NCBI RefSeq assembly: GCF_003855095.1
Contig: NZ_CP033972.1
Span: forward strand, 5,766,001 to 5,830,000
Reading direction: 5' to 3'
Length of the DNA stretch: 64,000 bases
Source of the DNA: Gordonia insulae
GTDB lineage: Bacteria; Actinomycetota; Actinomycetes; Mycobacteriales; Mycobacteriaceae
Part shown: piece by piece, positions 8,312-16,511 of the stretch
Position numbering within the stretch: the stretch's first letter is position 1
Layout: every line of letters starts with the position of its first letter
The notes under the pieces: model-generated
Seen by the model: the letters and a program-made list of their open reading frames with translations, nothing else
Database searches by the model: none
What the model was told of the DNA's origin: nothing
Translations under genes and position numbers: made by a program

Positions 8312-8959
8312 ATGAGTCATCTCCTGCACATCGACTCCTCCATCCAGGGCGACGAGTCGGTGAGCCGCCGACTCACCGCCCGCGCGGTGGTCAAGTGGCG
8401 TGAGGCGCACCCCGGTGGGACGGTCTCCTATCGCGACCTCGCCGTGGCGACCATCCCGCACCTGGATGCGGTGACCGGCCCGGCGCGGGCACTGCCACCC
8501 GAACAGCACACCGCCGAGCAGGCCGCGTCCTGGGCGTTGAGTGTCGAACTCGTCGAGGAGGTCCGGCGCGCGGACACGGTGGTTCTCGGGCTGCCCCTGT
8601 ACAACTTCGGTGCCCCGTCGACGGTGAAGTCGTGGGTCGATCACCTGATCGTGCCGGGAGTGTCGGTGAACATGGAGACGCAAGAGGGTCTGCTCGCCGA
8701 CACCGAATTCATCGTGCTGGCCAGTCGCGGAGGCGGCTACGGACCGGGTACTCCGCGCGAAGGTTGGGACCACGCCGAGGCGTGGTTGCCGCACGGACTC
8801 GCCATGGTCGGGCTCGTGCCCCGGTTCATCACCGCCGAACTCACGCTGGCCGACCGCAATCCGGCGATGGCCGAGCTCAAGCCGCTGGCCGCGGAGAGTC
8901 TTCGCCAGGCCGAGCAGACGGTCGACGCCCTCTGGGAGTTGGCGAGTCGGACAGCGTGA
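8312..8959 (+). CDS. azoR: FMN-dependent NADH-azoreductase
   Basis: A 215-residue flavodoxin-fold oxidoreductase of the AzoR/AcpD family, which reduces azo bonds and quinones with NAD(P)H and FMN. Family landmarks: N-terminal LLHIDSSIQGDESVSRRL (FMN phosphate-binding loop), LGLPLYNFGAPSTVKSWVDHL (M/L-P-x-YNF motif) and VLASRGGGYGPGTP (second FMN loop). The ATG at 8312 follows GGAAGG; in-frame upstream codons lie within the operator and are unlikely starts. Control by the divergent MarR-type protein is strongly suggested by the palindrome just upstream. Confidence 0.9.
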   Translation: MSHLLHIDSSIQGDESVSRRLTARAVVKWREAHPGGTVSYRDLAVATIPHLDAVTGPARALPPEQHTAEQAASWALSVELVEEVRRADTVVLGLPLYNFGAPSTVKSWVDHLIVPGVSVNMETQEGLLADTEFIVLASRGGGYGPGTPREGWDHAEAWLPHGLAMVGLVPRFITAELTLADRNPAMAELKPLAAESLRQAEQTVDALWELASRTA

Positions 8960-8971
8960 CACCGCCCCGCT

Positions 8972-9007
8972 CGATCACCAGATGACGGCCGATCACCAGA
9001 TGACGGC
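8972..9007. repeat. 18-bp direct tandem duplication
   Basis: The 18-mer CGATCACCAGATGACGGC occurs twice back to back (8972-8989 and 8990-9007). The second copy encodes the last residues and stop of the minus-strand membrane protein; the first lies in the 33-bp gap before the azoreductase stop. It looks like a replication-slippage duplication at a gene end. Confidence 0.9.
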
Positions 9008-9352
9008 TACGCCCGCCGCGGCCAGGGAGAGCGCCCCCGCGGAGACGAACATCGGTTGTGGCACCGGCTCGCCGGTGCGGCGCTGGCGGGCACTGCCCAT
9101 GCCCAGCACGCCACCGAGGAGCACCAGGATCACGAGCTTGACGCCGATCTTGGCGTAGTTCAGGTCGATTCCGGCCGGCCGCGGTGCGGCCAGCACGACA
9201 CCGGTCACCAGTGAGAGCAGCAGGCCGTAGTCCATCAGACGGGTGAAACGGAATCGGCGTGCGGCCGCCTCGGCGGCCCAGGCGCCGAAGGTGATCGCGA
9301 ACGCGGAGATGTGTACCAGCACAACGACGCTACGGAGTACGTCCACGGGCAC
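8993..9352 (-). CDS. Small four-helix membrane protein
   Basis: A 119-residue integral membrane protein with about four predicted helices (residues 6-28, 38-56, 66-86, 98-118) and few charged residues. Conserved-looking features are His14 and the VHISAFAITFGAW start, reminiscent of small actinobacterial membrane proteins of unknown function. Convergent with the azoreductase gene; the final codons lie within an 18-bp tandem duplication. No function can be assigned. Confidence 0.6.
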   Translation of the reverse strand: MPVDVLRSVVVLVHISAFAITFGAWAAEAAARRFRFTRLMDYGLLLSLVTGVVLAAPRPAGIDLNYAKIGVKLVILVLLGGVLGMGSARQRRTGEPVPQPMFVSAGALSLAAAGVAVIW

Positions 9353-9372
9353 AGACTAACCCGCCGGGCCGA

Positions 9373-10146
9373 TCACCGTGGCCGGGTGAGCTCCGCGCGC
9401 AACTGATAGAAGGCGAACACACCCACCCGACCGACGATCTCGGTGTATCGGTCGACGACGGCCTCGACGAAGTCGTGCGCCGCAGCGTCGGGCAGGTGGC
9501 CGGTCCAGTCGCCGAAACCGACTGTGCACCATTGTGCGAAGGCGTCACGGGACCCGAAGTCCCAGGTCTTGTCGACCACTGTCCGTTCGGCGATCTCGAA
9601 GCCGGCGTCGACGACGAGGGTGTCGAACGTGTCGGGGTCCGGATGGACGAACGGTGCGGCGAAGTCGCCGAACGCATCGGCCCAACGATCGTCGCGGGTC
9701 ACGTCCATGGCGACCTGCTCGACGCTGCGCCGCGGCCCCTCGCAGACGAAGACGACGAGCGCGCGGCCCCCGGGCCGCAACGCCGACGCGATGTTGCGGT
9801 AGGCGGTGGCCTGATCGTGCACCCAGTGCAGCGCGTTGAACGAGGTGACCACGTCCACGGCGTCGGTGACGTCGAGGGTCACGACATCGCCGATCTCGAA
9901 CGTCGCGGCGGTGGCTCGTTGCCGCGCCGCCTCGATCATGCGGGGGCTCGGGTCGATTCCGACGATCGCGCCATGCGGCAGTTGATCGGCGATCTGTGCG
10001 GTGACGTAGCCGTCCCCGCACCCGACGTCGAGGACCTGCTCGGTGCCGTCGAGACGCAACAGCGCCAGCGACTCGGCCGCCATCGTCCGCTGCAAGTCGC
10101 TGACCACTCCGTACCGGGTGCCGTCCCAATCTGCCACGAGGGACAT
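9373..10146 (-). CDS. Class I SAM-dependent methyltransferase
   Basis: A 257-residue methyltransferase with a complete SAM-binding core: motif I VLDVGCGDGYVT (near residue 40), the acidic loop VGIDPSPRMIE, and a post-I DVVTSFNALHWVHD. The arrangement and the LHWV segment resemble trans-aconitate methyltransferase-type enzymes acting on small carboxylic acids, but the substrate cannot be told from sequence. The start is the ATG at 10146; the open frame continues far upstream only because it is antisense to the next gene. Confidence 0.8.
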   Translation of the reverse strand: MSLVADWDGTRYGVVSDLQRTMAAESLALLRLDGTEQVLDVGCGDGYVTAQIADQLPHGAIVGIDPSPRMIEAARQRATAATFEIGDVVTLDVTDAVDVVTSFNALHWVHDQATAYRNIASALRPGGRALVVFVCEGPRRSVEQVAMDVTRDDRWADAFGDFAAPFVHPDPDTFDTLVVDAGFEIAERTVVDKTWDFGSRDAFAQWCTVGFGDWTGHLPDAAAHDFVEAVVDRYTEIVGRVGVFAFYQLRAELTRPR

Positions 10147-10196
10147 CGTCGTCCGATCCCGGCCGGAAGGTGAGGTTTCCGCGGAAGTGGTCAGCG

Positions 10197-11558
10197 TCAG
10201 AGCTGCGGTGTGCGCCCCGTGGCGACGTCGACGAGTGCGCGCAGACTGACGTCGCGGGCCCGCCGCCGCGCCGCGACGGCCTCGTTGTCCGCGGGCACCA
10301 ACAGTCGCAGTCCGGCAGGGTGGCTGCGGAACCGCATGGGCGTCGGCAGGTCGAGCGCCTCGCCGTCGACACCGGCGAACGCACGACCGCTGCGTGACCT
10401 GATCTCGAACTCGACGGCGGTGAACTCGTGCCAGAAGGGACTCGCCTTGCGCAGCCCGAGCGCCGACAGGGCCATCAGCTGTGCCGCCTCGGCGCCGGTC
10501 GAGGTGGACACCGCGATCACGCCGAGCGTGCCGGTGTCCATCCGACGACGGATACCTGCGTCCGGCGACGCCGTGGCCGCATACGGGTTGTTGGACACCA
10601 GGATCATGAAGGACCCGTCGACCGCATCGCCTGCGGGTGTCGTGAACTGGAGGTCGAACGGTTCCGCCATGGGCCCCAGGAGATCCGGCAGCATCGCGGC
10701 GGCCGTCTGGGCCTTCTCGGCGCGGTAGGAATCCTGCTGGACGATCGTCGCGTACACCCCGAGCGAGACGTTGTTCACGAAGAGTCGGCCGTTGACGGTC
10801 GCATAGTCCACTCGCCGCTCGACGGCATCGCGGAACGCGGTCAGCGTGCGGCGCGGATCGTCGCGATCGAGCCCGAGGTCCAGCGCGAAATGGTTGCGCG
10901 TGCCCGCACTCACACACACGAACGGCACGTCGTGTTCGATCGCGATCGAGGCGACGAGGGCCTGGGAACCGTCCCCACCGGCCATCCCGAGGCAGTCGGC
11001 TCCGCGCGCGACGGCGTCGCGAGCGAGTTGCTCGAGGTCGTCATCGGGCCCGAGCACGATGGTCTCGACGCCCAGTTCGGCTGCGGCCGAGATGATCCCG
11101 AACCGCTCGACTTTCCCGTCGCCGGATTTCGGGTTGCAGATCAGCACCGGCCGGCTCGGTGGTCGACCCTCGCGCGTCTGATCCAGCGCATGGAGGTCAG
11201 GGATCAGCGCGTACCGCGTGCAGCCGGTCGCGACCGCGAGCACCGCCATGGCGACCAGCAGTCGGATGATGATCGCCTCGGTGCCGGAGAGCACCTGGGC
11301 GAGCGCGACCGCGATCAGGACCAGCCCCAGGATCAGGGCGATCGCGCCGGTGATGCGGCGTGGTCCGCGTTCGGTGACCACCCACCAGGCGCCGGCGACC
11401 GAGACGGCGAAACCCGCCAGCCCGATGAGGATGTGGACGCCGCCGCGGATCAGGAACGCCGCCACGGCGAGTCCCAGGACACCGACGCAGACCAGCCCGA
11501 TGATCGCGCAGACCCGGCGTGACATGCTCGGCACCCCCGCCGGGTGAGTGGTCGCCAT
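10197..11558 (-). CDS. Diacylglycerol/lipid kinase-like membrane protein
   Basis: A 453-residue protein of the DAGK catalytic family fused to an N-terminal membrane region. Residues about 15-120 form four hydrophobic helices; the catalytic domain follows with ICNPKSGDGK (near 140), the nucleotide motif GGDGSQALVA (near 193) and SAGTRNHFALDLGL (near 222). Enzymes of this type phosphorylate diacylglycerol, sphingoid bases or, in mycobacteria, phosphatidylinositol-mannoside precursors. The GGDGS glycine loop is intact. ATG at 11558; a second ATG near 11526 (MSRRVCA) is equally plausible. Stands alone. Confidence 0.8.
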   Translation of the reverse strand: MATTHPAGVPSMSRRVCAIIGLVCVGVLGLAVAAFLIRGGVHILIGLAGFAVSVAGAWWVVTERGPRRITGAIALILGLVLIAVALAQVLSGTEAIIIRLLVAMAVLAVATGCTRYALIPDLHALDQTREGRPPSRPVLICNPKSGDGKVERFGIISAAAELGVETIVLGPDDDLEQLARDAVARGADCLGMAGGDGSQALVASIAIEHDVPFVCVSAGTRNHFALDLGLDRDDPRRTLTAFRDAVERRVDYATVNGRLFVNNVSLGVYATIVQQDSYRAEKAQTAAAMLPDLLGPMAEPFDLQFTTPAGDAVDGSFMILVSNNPYAATASPDAGIRRRMDTGTLGVIAVSTSTGAEAAQLMALSALGLRKASPFWHEFTAVEFEIRSRSGRAFAGVDGEALDLPTPMRFRSHPAGLRLLVPADNEAVAARRRARDVSLRALVDVATGRTPQL

Positions 11559-11580
11559 GACGTCGGTTCGGTTGCGGCGG

Positions 11581-12015
11581 TCAGCGCGGCGTCAGGAGAA
11601 ACGAGCGTGCGCCCGCCTCCCAGGCAGCGTGCAGGTCGGCCGCATCGGGCGTTCCATCGGACCCCACCCCGATCTGGTTGAACTTCGCGAACTGCGCATT
11701 CTCGCGGCAGATGTGTGCGTAATGTGCGACGACGCTCGCCTCGTCGGTGAATGCCTCGACGTCGGCGGTGGTGCGCTCGCCGCGGAGTCGGATCTCGACG
11801 GGCTCGCCCGTCCGGAGGTTCTTCCCCCACCCGAACGGGGTACCGATCAACAGCTTCTCGCCCTGACGCTGGTAGGCGACCGGAACGGTGTAGTGGCGAC
11901 CGGATCTGCGGCCGACGATGTAGAGCGTCACCAGACGTCCGCCGACAACCCGATTGAGTCCGGGCGTGGCGAGTAGGACACGAACCACTCGGTTGGCGAC
12001 GTTCTGCAGCTTCAT
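11581..12015 (-). CDS. F420 (deazaflavin)-dependent nitroreductase-family protein
   Basis: A 144-residue split-barrel protein of the Ddn/DUF385 group: F420H2-dependent quinone or nitro reductases, common in mycobacteria and relatives. Landmarks are GRRSGRHYTVPVAYQRQGEKLLIGTPFGW near residues 35-65 and EIRLRGERTTADVEAF near 75-90, matching the family core that binds the deazaflavin. I took the ATG at 12015 (MKLQNVANR) because homologues start close to the VANR helix; an ATG at 12132 would add 39 low-complexity residues. Role probably menaquinone reduction or redox detoxification (inference). Confidence 0.8.
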   Translation of the reverse strand: MKLQNVANRVVRVLLATPGLNRVVGGRLVTLYIVGRRSGRHYTVPVAYQRQGEKLLIGTPFGWGKNLRTGEPVEIRLRGERTTADVEAFTDEASVVAHYAHICRENAQFAKFNQIGVGSDGTPDAADLHAAWEAGARSFLLTPR

Positions 12016-12187
12016 CGTCTGCGCCCGTTGGGATGTGGAGCCTGTCACGCTCGCAACGCTACACGCAGCGACTGCCTCACTGCGCGGCATCGGGCCACCC
12101 GGACCCGGTGCCACGCCCGCTCCGGTGGACACCTCTGCCCGATGTGGTCAAGGTTGAGTGGACCGTTCCCATCGACGAGGAGACCCG

Positions 12188-12640
12188 ATGACCGCACCGA
12201 TCATGCCGAAGTCCGATGCCGCAGAACTGATCATCGCCGCACGTATACGTCAGGGCCTGTCGTGGTCCGACCTCGCCGAGCGGATCGACGCGCCGCTGGT
12301 GTGGACGGTGTCGGCCCTGCTCGGTCAGCACCCGGTCCCGGCGGACAAGGCGACCGTCGTGTGCGAAGTGCTCGGACTCGGCGACGGCGTGATCGAGAGC
12401 CTCGTGCGCCAACCCACCCGGGTGGCCGACGACGCTTCCGCATCGGACCCGACGATCTATCGCTTCCACGAGGCGCTCGCCGTCTATGGCCCCGCACTCA
12501 AGGAGTTGATCCACGAGGAGTTCGGTGACGGCATCATGAGCGCGATCAACTTCAAGGTCGACTTCGCCCGCCGTGCCGACCCCGACGGCGACCGCGTCGT
12601 GATCACTTTCGACGGCAAGTTCCTCGACTACCGGTGGTAG
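12188..12640 (+). CDS. cynS: Cyanate hydratase (cyanase)
   Basis: A 150-residue cyanase, the family's usual length. It converts cyanate and bicarbonate to carbamate, which decays to ammonia and CO2. The N-terminal helical domain is followed by the catalytic domain with the invariant trio Arg92 (TIYRFHEAL), Glu95 and Ser118 (GDGIMSAINFKVDF), and the chain ends KFLDYRW as in other cyanases. ATG at 12188 with GAGGAG 9 bases upstream. No carbonic anhydrase or cyanate transporter lies beside it, so it seems to act alone in cyanate detoxification or nitrogen supply. Confidence 0.95.
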   Translation: MTAPIMPKSDAAELIIAARIRQGLSWSDLAERIDAPLVWTVSALLGQHPVPADKATVVCEVLGLGDGVIESLVRQPTRVADDASASDPTIYRFHEALAVYGPALKELIHEEFGDGIMSAINFKVDFARRADPDGDRVVITFDGKFLDYRW

Positions 12641-12724
12641 GTGTCGATTTGACGGTCGCCCGATCGTCCTCCTGATACGGGACCCGATCAGGGTCCACAC
12701 TCGACTCACAGGAGGTAGGTCATC

Positions 12725-13096
12725 ATGCGCTACGCATTGCTCATCAACAACGCCGAACCGGCGCCCGGCGAGATCCCCGCACAGGCCATCGACGAGATGA
12801 AGGCCGCGATCCGCGCGTACACCGACGCGCTGCAGGCGGCCGGGGTCCTGGTGGCCGCGGAGATACTCGCGTCGCCGACCGCAACGCAGACCGTCACCCG
12901 GCGCGACGGCGATCTGCGCGTACAGGAGGGGCCCTTCGCGGAGACCCGCGAGGCACTCGCCGGTGTGTTCGTGCTCGACGTCGCGGATCACGATGCGGCG
13001 ATGGCCTGGGCGGAGAAGCTCCCCGCGACGCAGTACGCGGTGGTCGAGGTCCGCAGGTCCGTCCTGTCGTGCGTCGACGGTGTCTGGTCCGATTGA
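12725..13096 (+). CDS. DGPF/YciI-like protein
   Basis: A 123-residue protein of the DGPF (YCII-related) family: ferredoxin-like fold, a cytoplasmic dimer in solved members. The motif is VQEGPFAETREALAGVFVLDVADHDAAMAWAEKLP (residues about 62-97), a variant of DGPFAETKE. Genes of this family sit beside ECF42-type sigma factors, and here the sigma gene starts inside its 3' end, so the two are co-translated. The DGPF partner is thought to work with the sigma factor, but its exact role is unresolved. GGAGG lies 9 bases before the ATG. Confidence 0.85.
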   Translation: MRYALLINNAEPAPGEIPAQAIDEMKAAIRAYTDALQAAGVLVAAEILASPTATQTVTRRDGDLRVQEGPFAETREALAGVFVLDVADHDAAMAWAEKLPATQYAVVEVRRSVLSCVDGVWSD

Positions 13097-14321
13097 CGGC
13101 GATCCGCGACCGGCCCACGCGCCGGCGCGCTCGTTCGCCGAGCGCGCCGCGCGGGAGTCGTACGGGCGCCTGCTCGCGGTGCTGGCCGCCCCCACACACG
13201 ACCTGGCAGGCGCCGAGGATGCCCTCGCCGACGCCTTCGAACGAGCACTGACCCGCTGGCCCGGCGACGGGGTGCCGCGCGATCCCGATGGCTGGCTGCT
13301 GACCGTGGCCCGCAACCGGCAGCGTGATCGGTGGCGTTCGGCCGCGGCGCGGACGTCGGTGCCGTTCGACGACGCGGTGCACGACGTCGTCGCCCCCGAC
13401 GGAACAGTGCCGCCGTTGCGGGACCGCCGACTCGAACTGCTCCTCGTGTGTGCACACCCGGAGATCAACCGGTCCGTCCATGCCGCATTGATGCTCAACA
13501 CGGTGCTGGGCTACACGGCCGGACAGATCGGACATGCGTTCGCGATCCCCGGCGGCACGATGGCCGCCCGACTGGTCCGGGCGAAACGACGCATCCGGGA
13601 ACGCGAGTTACCGTTCGCGATCCCCGGGGTCGATGAACTCCCGACCCGCATCGCGCCCGTCCTCGAAGCCATCTACGCCGCGTACAGCATCGAGTGGCCG
13701 CGGGTCGATCGAGCACACCGCGCACTGCTGCTGGGACTCGGCGAGGTGCTCACGGAGGTCGCGCCGGACAGCGCCGAGGCACATGGACTCGTCGCGGTGA
13801 TGGCGTTGTCGAGTGCACGGCTGCCGGCGCGCACCGACGGCCACGGACGATTCGTCCCACTGCCGGAGCAGGATCCGGCCCGGTGGGACCCCGACCTCAT
13901 CTCGCGCGCGCACGAGCACCTGCGATCCGCGCATCGCCTCGGCGAGGTCGGCCGATTCCAGCTCGAGGCCGCCATCAGCGCGGTGCACTGTGCCCGGCCA
14001 CCCGGGCGGGCACCCGACTGGCTCACCCTGCGGCCACTGCATGAGGCGCTGCAGGCGGTGGCGCCGACGCTGGGTGGGGCGGTCGCGGTGTCGGCGGTCG
14101 TCGCCGAGATCGACGGACCCGCAGCAGGGCTGGCCCGACTCGACGGTGTGGTCGGCGCGGAACGATTTCAGCCCGCGTGGGTGACACGCGCGCATCTGCT
14201 GGATCGGCTCGGTCGCGGCGGGGAGGCGGCGGCCGCGTTCGACAAGGCGATCACCCTCACCGTCGATCCCGCCGAACGCCGACATCTGCAGGAGCGGCTG
14301 GCGGCAGTCGATCGAAGCTGA
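13080..14321 (+). CDS. ECF42-type RNA polymerase sigma factor
   Basis: A 413-residue sigma factor, long for the ECF class. Region 2 lies near residues 20-85 (GAEDALADAFERALTRWP, then GWLLTVARNRQRDRWR). Region 4 lies near 115-180 (LRDRRLELLLVCAHPEIN, TAGQIGHAFAIPGGTMAARLVRAKRRIRE). A C-terminal helical, TPR-like extension of about 220 residues follows, typical of ECF42, which has no membrane anti-sigma factor and may be regulated by that extension. The start is the GTG at 13080, overlapping the DGPF gene by 17 bases. No anti-sigma gene is nearby, which fits the group. Confidence 0.88.
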   Translation: MSGPIDGDPRPAHAPARSFAERAARESYGRLLAVLAAPTHDLAGAEDALADAFERALTRWPGDGVPRDPDGWLLTVARNRQRDRWRSAAARTSVPFDDAVHDVVAPDGTVPPLRDRRLELLLVCAHPEINRSVHAALMLNTVLGYTAGQIGHAFAIPGGTMAARLVRAKRRIRERELPFAIPGVDELPTRIAPVLEAIYAAYSIEWPRVDRAHRALLLGLGEVLTEVAPDSAEAHGLVAVMALSSARLPARTDGHGRFVPLPEQDPARWDPDLISRAHEHLRSAHRLGEVGRFQLEAAISAVHCARPPGRAPDWLTLRPLHEALQAVAPTLGGAVAVSAVVAEIDGPAAGLARLDGVVGAERFQPAWVTRAHLLDRLGRGGEAAAAFDKAITLTVDPAERRHLQERLAAVDRS

Positions 14322-14409
14322 AGGTTCGCTGAGAGGAGTGGCTCGCCACGGTCGGTTCCGCGGAATAGCCTCGAACCGGGTCGGGTGACCAACTCCATCG
14401 GGAGGAACG

Positions 14410-14931
14410 ATGACTCATTCGAAGGTCCATACGAGACTGGTCCTCGCGGCCGCGACGGTCCTCGGCGCAGCGGCGCTCGCGTCCACGCCGGCAGCGGTGG
14501 CGGCGCCGATGGGCCCAACCGGGGTCCAGGCGCTGCGCATCTCCGGCGACATGGAGATCGCGCCGGGCGTCCACGTGCTGAACATCGAGGCGATCGGAGC
14601 CCGTGGCGCGGGCGGGCAGACGATGGGCAGATACGAGGCCACCGTGCTCGACGGTCGGAACCCGACGCCGATTCACGTCCGCGGCCCGATCACCTGCATC
14701 TATACCCAAGGTGGGACCGCGTCGCTGGTCTATCCGATCACCGGGACGACACCCGAGGTACTGCCCGCTGCGGCGCGCGGAGCCGCGGCCGTCCAGATCA
14801 CCGTGCGCAAGGGAGTCCGGGGTGCTCCCGACCACGTGGGAGTGATGGGTCCCATGGCGACATCGGCGTTCAAGGGATGCCAGCCCGCGATGACGCCCTT
14901 CGTGTTCGACGGTGAGATCGACATCAGGTGA
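14410..14931 (+). CDS. Secreted protein of unknown function
   Basis: A 173-residue exported protein. The N-terminus is a standard Sec signal peptide (basic start, hydrophobic VLAAATVLGAAALA, cleavage after AAVAA near residue 32). The mature part is about 140 residues, probably beta-rich, with two cysteines (TCIYT near 97 and KGCQP near 156) that could form one disulfide. GGAGGA precedes the ATG by 4 bases. It follows the ECF42 gene in the same direction with an 88-bp gap. I do not recognise a family. Confidence 0.6.
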   Translation: MTHSKVHTRLVLAAATVLGAAALASTPAAVAAPMGPTGVQALRISGDMEIAPGVHVLNIEAIGARGAGGQTMGRYEATVLDGRNPTPIHVRGPITCIYTQGGTASLVYPITGTTPEVLPAAARGAAAVQITVRKGVRGAPDHVGVMGPMATSAFKGCQPAMTPFVFDGEIDIR

Positions 14932-14962
14932 GCTCGGCACCCCACCGTGACGAGGATCGATG

Positions 14963-14996
14963 CCGGCGCGTGACGTGGAGTCGCGTGACGCGCCGG
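14963..14996. terminator. Likely intrinsic terminator after the secreted protein gene
   Basis: CCGGCGCGT (14963-14971) pairs perfectly with ACGCGCCGG (14988-14996) across a 16-base loop that can extend the stem by GAC/GTG with one mismatch. It lies 31 bases after the stop of the upstream gene. No U-tract follows, which is usual in high-GC actinobacteria. It also separates this gene from the NCS1 permease. Confidence 0.55.
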
Positions 14997-15079
14997 TGAT
15001 CGAACTGTTCGGCATGCGCCCTCTCGCAACGGACACTTCGTAAGTTGCCCCGCCCCTCATCGGGCAGCAGAGTTGCGCC

Positions 15080-16501
15080 ATGACCATCGGCGCACCCACC
15101 GACAATCCCGACGCGACGGCCACCGCGCCGCAGTCCGGCTACGGCAACAAGGTTCTGGCCGTCGAACCCGGCGGCAACGAGCCGATCCCACTCGATGCGC
15201 GTCACGGCAATCCGCGTGGCCTGTTCTGGACCTGGACGGCGCCCAACCTCGAGTTCGCGACGATCTTCGTCGGCGTGATCTCGGTGCTCTACTTCGGCCT
15301 GTCGTTCTGGCAGGCCGTCGCCGCGATGGCGATCGGGAACCTGCTCGGCGCCGCGGCCCACTTCCTGCTCTCCGCCGAAGGGCCGCTGCACGGCGTGCCC
15401 CAGATGGTGTTGGGGCGCCTCTCGTTCGGTCATCGCGGCAACGTCCTGCCGGCGACGTTCATGGCGGTCATGTGCGGCGTCGGTTGGTTCGCGACCAACA
15501 GCGTCAGCGGCGCGTTCGCCCTGTCGACGTTGTTCGGTGTCACGCCGTTGCTCGGACTGGTCATCATCGTGGTCGCGCAGACTGCTTTCGCATTCTTCGG
15601 TCACAACCTGGTGCAGCGTTTCGAACGGATCGCCGCACCGGTTCTGGCGGTGGTCTTCGTGATCGCCGCCGTGATCATCTTCAGCAAGTCGCAGGTGTCG
15701 ACGCCTGCGGCCGACGGTGGGTTCTCGCTGGGCGGCTTCCTGCTGACCGTCGGTGCCGCGTTCGGGTACACGGCCGGCTGGACGCCGTACGCGGCCGACT
15801 ACACGCGCTATCTGCCGCCCACCGTGTCCAGGTTGCAGACCGGACTCTTCGCGTCGGCGGGGTTGTTCATCTCCTGCACGTTCCTGATGATCGTCGGTGC
15901 GGCGTCGGTGACCATCGGCGACCCGACCTCCGACAACCCGACCGAGGCGTTCACCGCGAACCTGCCGACCGCGGTCGCCGACCTCACGCTGCTCGCCATC
16001 GCGGTCGGTGCGGTGGCGGCCAACGCGATCAATGTCTACTCGGGCGCCATGGCCTTCGTGACCATGGGCTTCCGGCTGCCCGTCGGGATCCAGCGTGCCC
16101 TGGTCACCGTGTTCTTCGGAGTGGTCGGCTTCCTCGTGGCGTGGTGGGCACTGGCCGACGCGGCCGCCTCGTACGAGGCGTTCCTGCTGCTGGTCGCGTA
16201 TTGGATCGGACCCTGGCTGGGCGTGGTCTTCGCCGACCGGTTGCTCCGCAAGGAACCGCCGTCGCTGGCCCTGCTCTACGACACCCGGTACACCAACTGG
16301 GGTGGGGTCGCGGCATTCGTACTCGGATTGGTCGCGTCGGTCCTGTTGTTCTGCAACCAGGAACGATTCGTCGGATACGTGGTCCGGGCGGTTCCGGAAC
16401 TCGGCGATGTGGGGGCCTTCGTCGGATTCGTGATCGCGTTCGTCGCGTACCTGATCCTGGCCCGCAGGCGTGTCGAGGAGTCCCAGCGGCAGTACGCCTG
16501 A
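15080..16501 (+). CDS. NCS1-family nucleobase:cation symporter
   Basis: A 473-residue inner-membrane transporter of the cytosine/purine/uracil/thiamine/allantoin (NCS1, CodB-like) family with about 12 helices. Landmarks: WTAPNLEFATIFVGV in helix 1, VGWFATNSVSGAFAL in helix 3, GYTAGWTPYAADYTRYLPP in helix 6 (the typical AxDYTRY sequence) and NAINVYSGAMAF in helix 8. The neighbourhood (PucR regulator and cytosine deaminase) points to cytosine or a methylated pyrimidine as substrate. Convergent with the PucR gene, only 10 bases apart. Confidence 0.9.
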   Translation: MTIGAPTDNPDATATAPQSGYGNKVLAVEPGGNEPIPLDARHGNPRGLFWTWTAPNLEFATIFVGVISVLYFGLSFWQAVAAMAIGNLLGAAAHFLLSAEGPLHGVPQMVLGRLSFGHRGNVLPATFMAVMCGVGWFATNSVSGAFALSTLFGVTPLLGLVIIVVAQTAFAFFGHNLVQRFERIAAPVLAVVFVIAAVIIFSKSQVSTPAADGGFSLGGFLLTVGAAFGYTAGWTPYAADYTRYLPPTVSRLQTGLFASAGLFISCTFLMIVGAASVTIGDPTSDNPTEAFTANLPTAVADLTLLAIAVGAVAANAINVYSGAMAFVTMGFRLPVGIQRALVTVFFGVVGFLVAWWALADAAASYEAFLLLVAYWIGPWLGVVFADRLLRKEPPSLALLYDTRYTNWGGVAAFVLGLVASVLLFCNQERFVGYVVRAVPELGDVGAFVGFVIAFVAYLILARRRVEESQRQYA

Positions 16502-16511
16502 GTCCCCGACG

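Noticed and set aside
10147..10917. Upstream extension of the methyltransferase reading frame
   Set aside because: The part before the ATG at 10146 is Arg-rich shadow of the lipid-kinase gene on the same strand in another frame.
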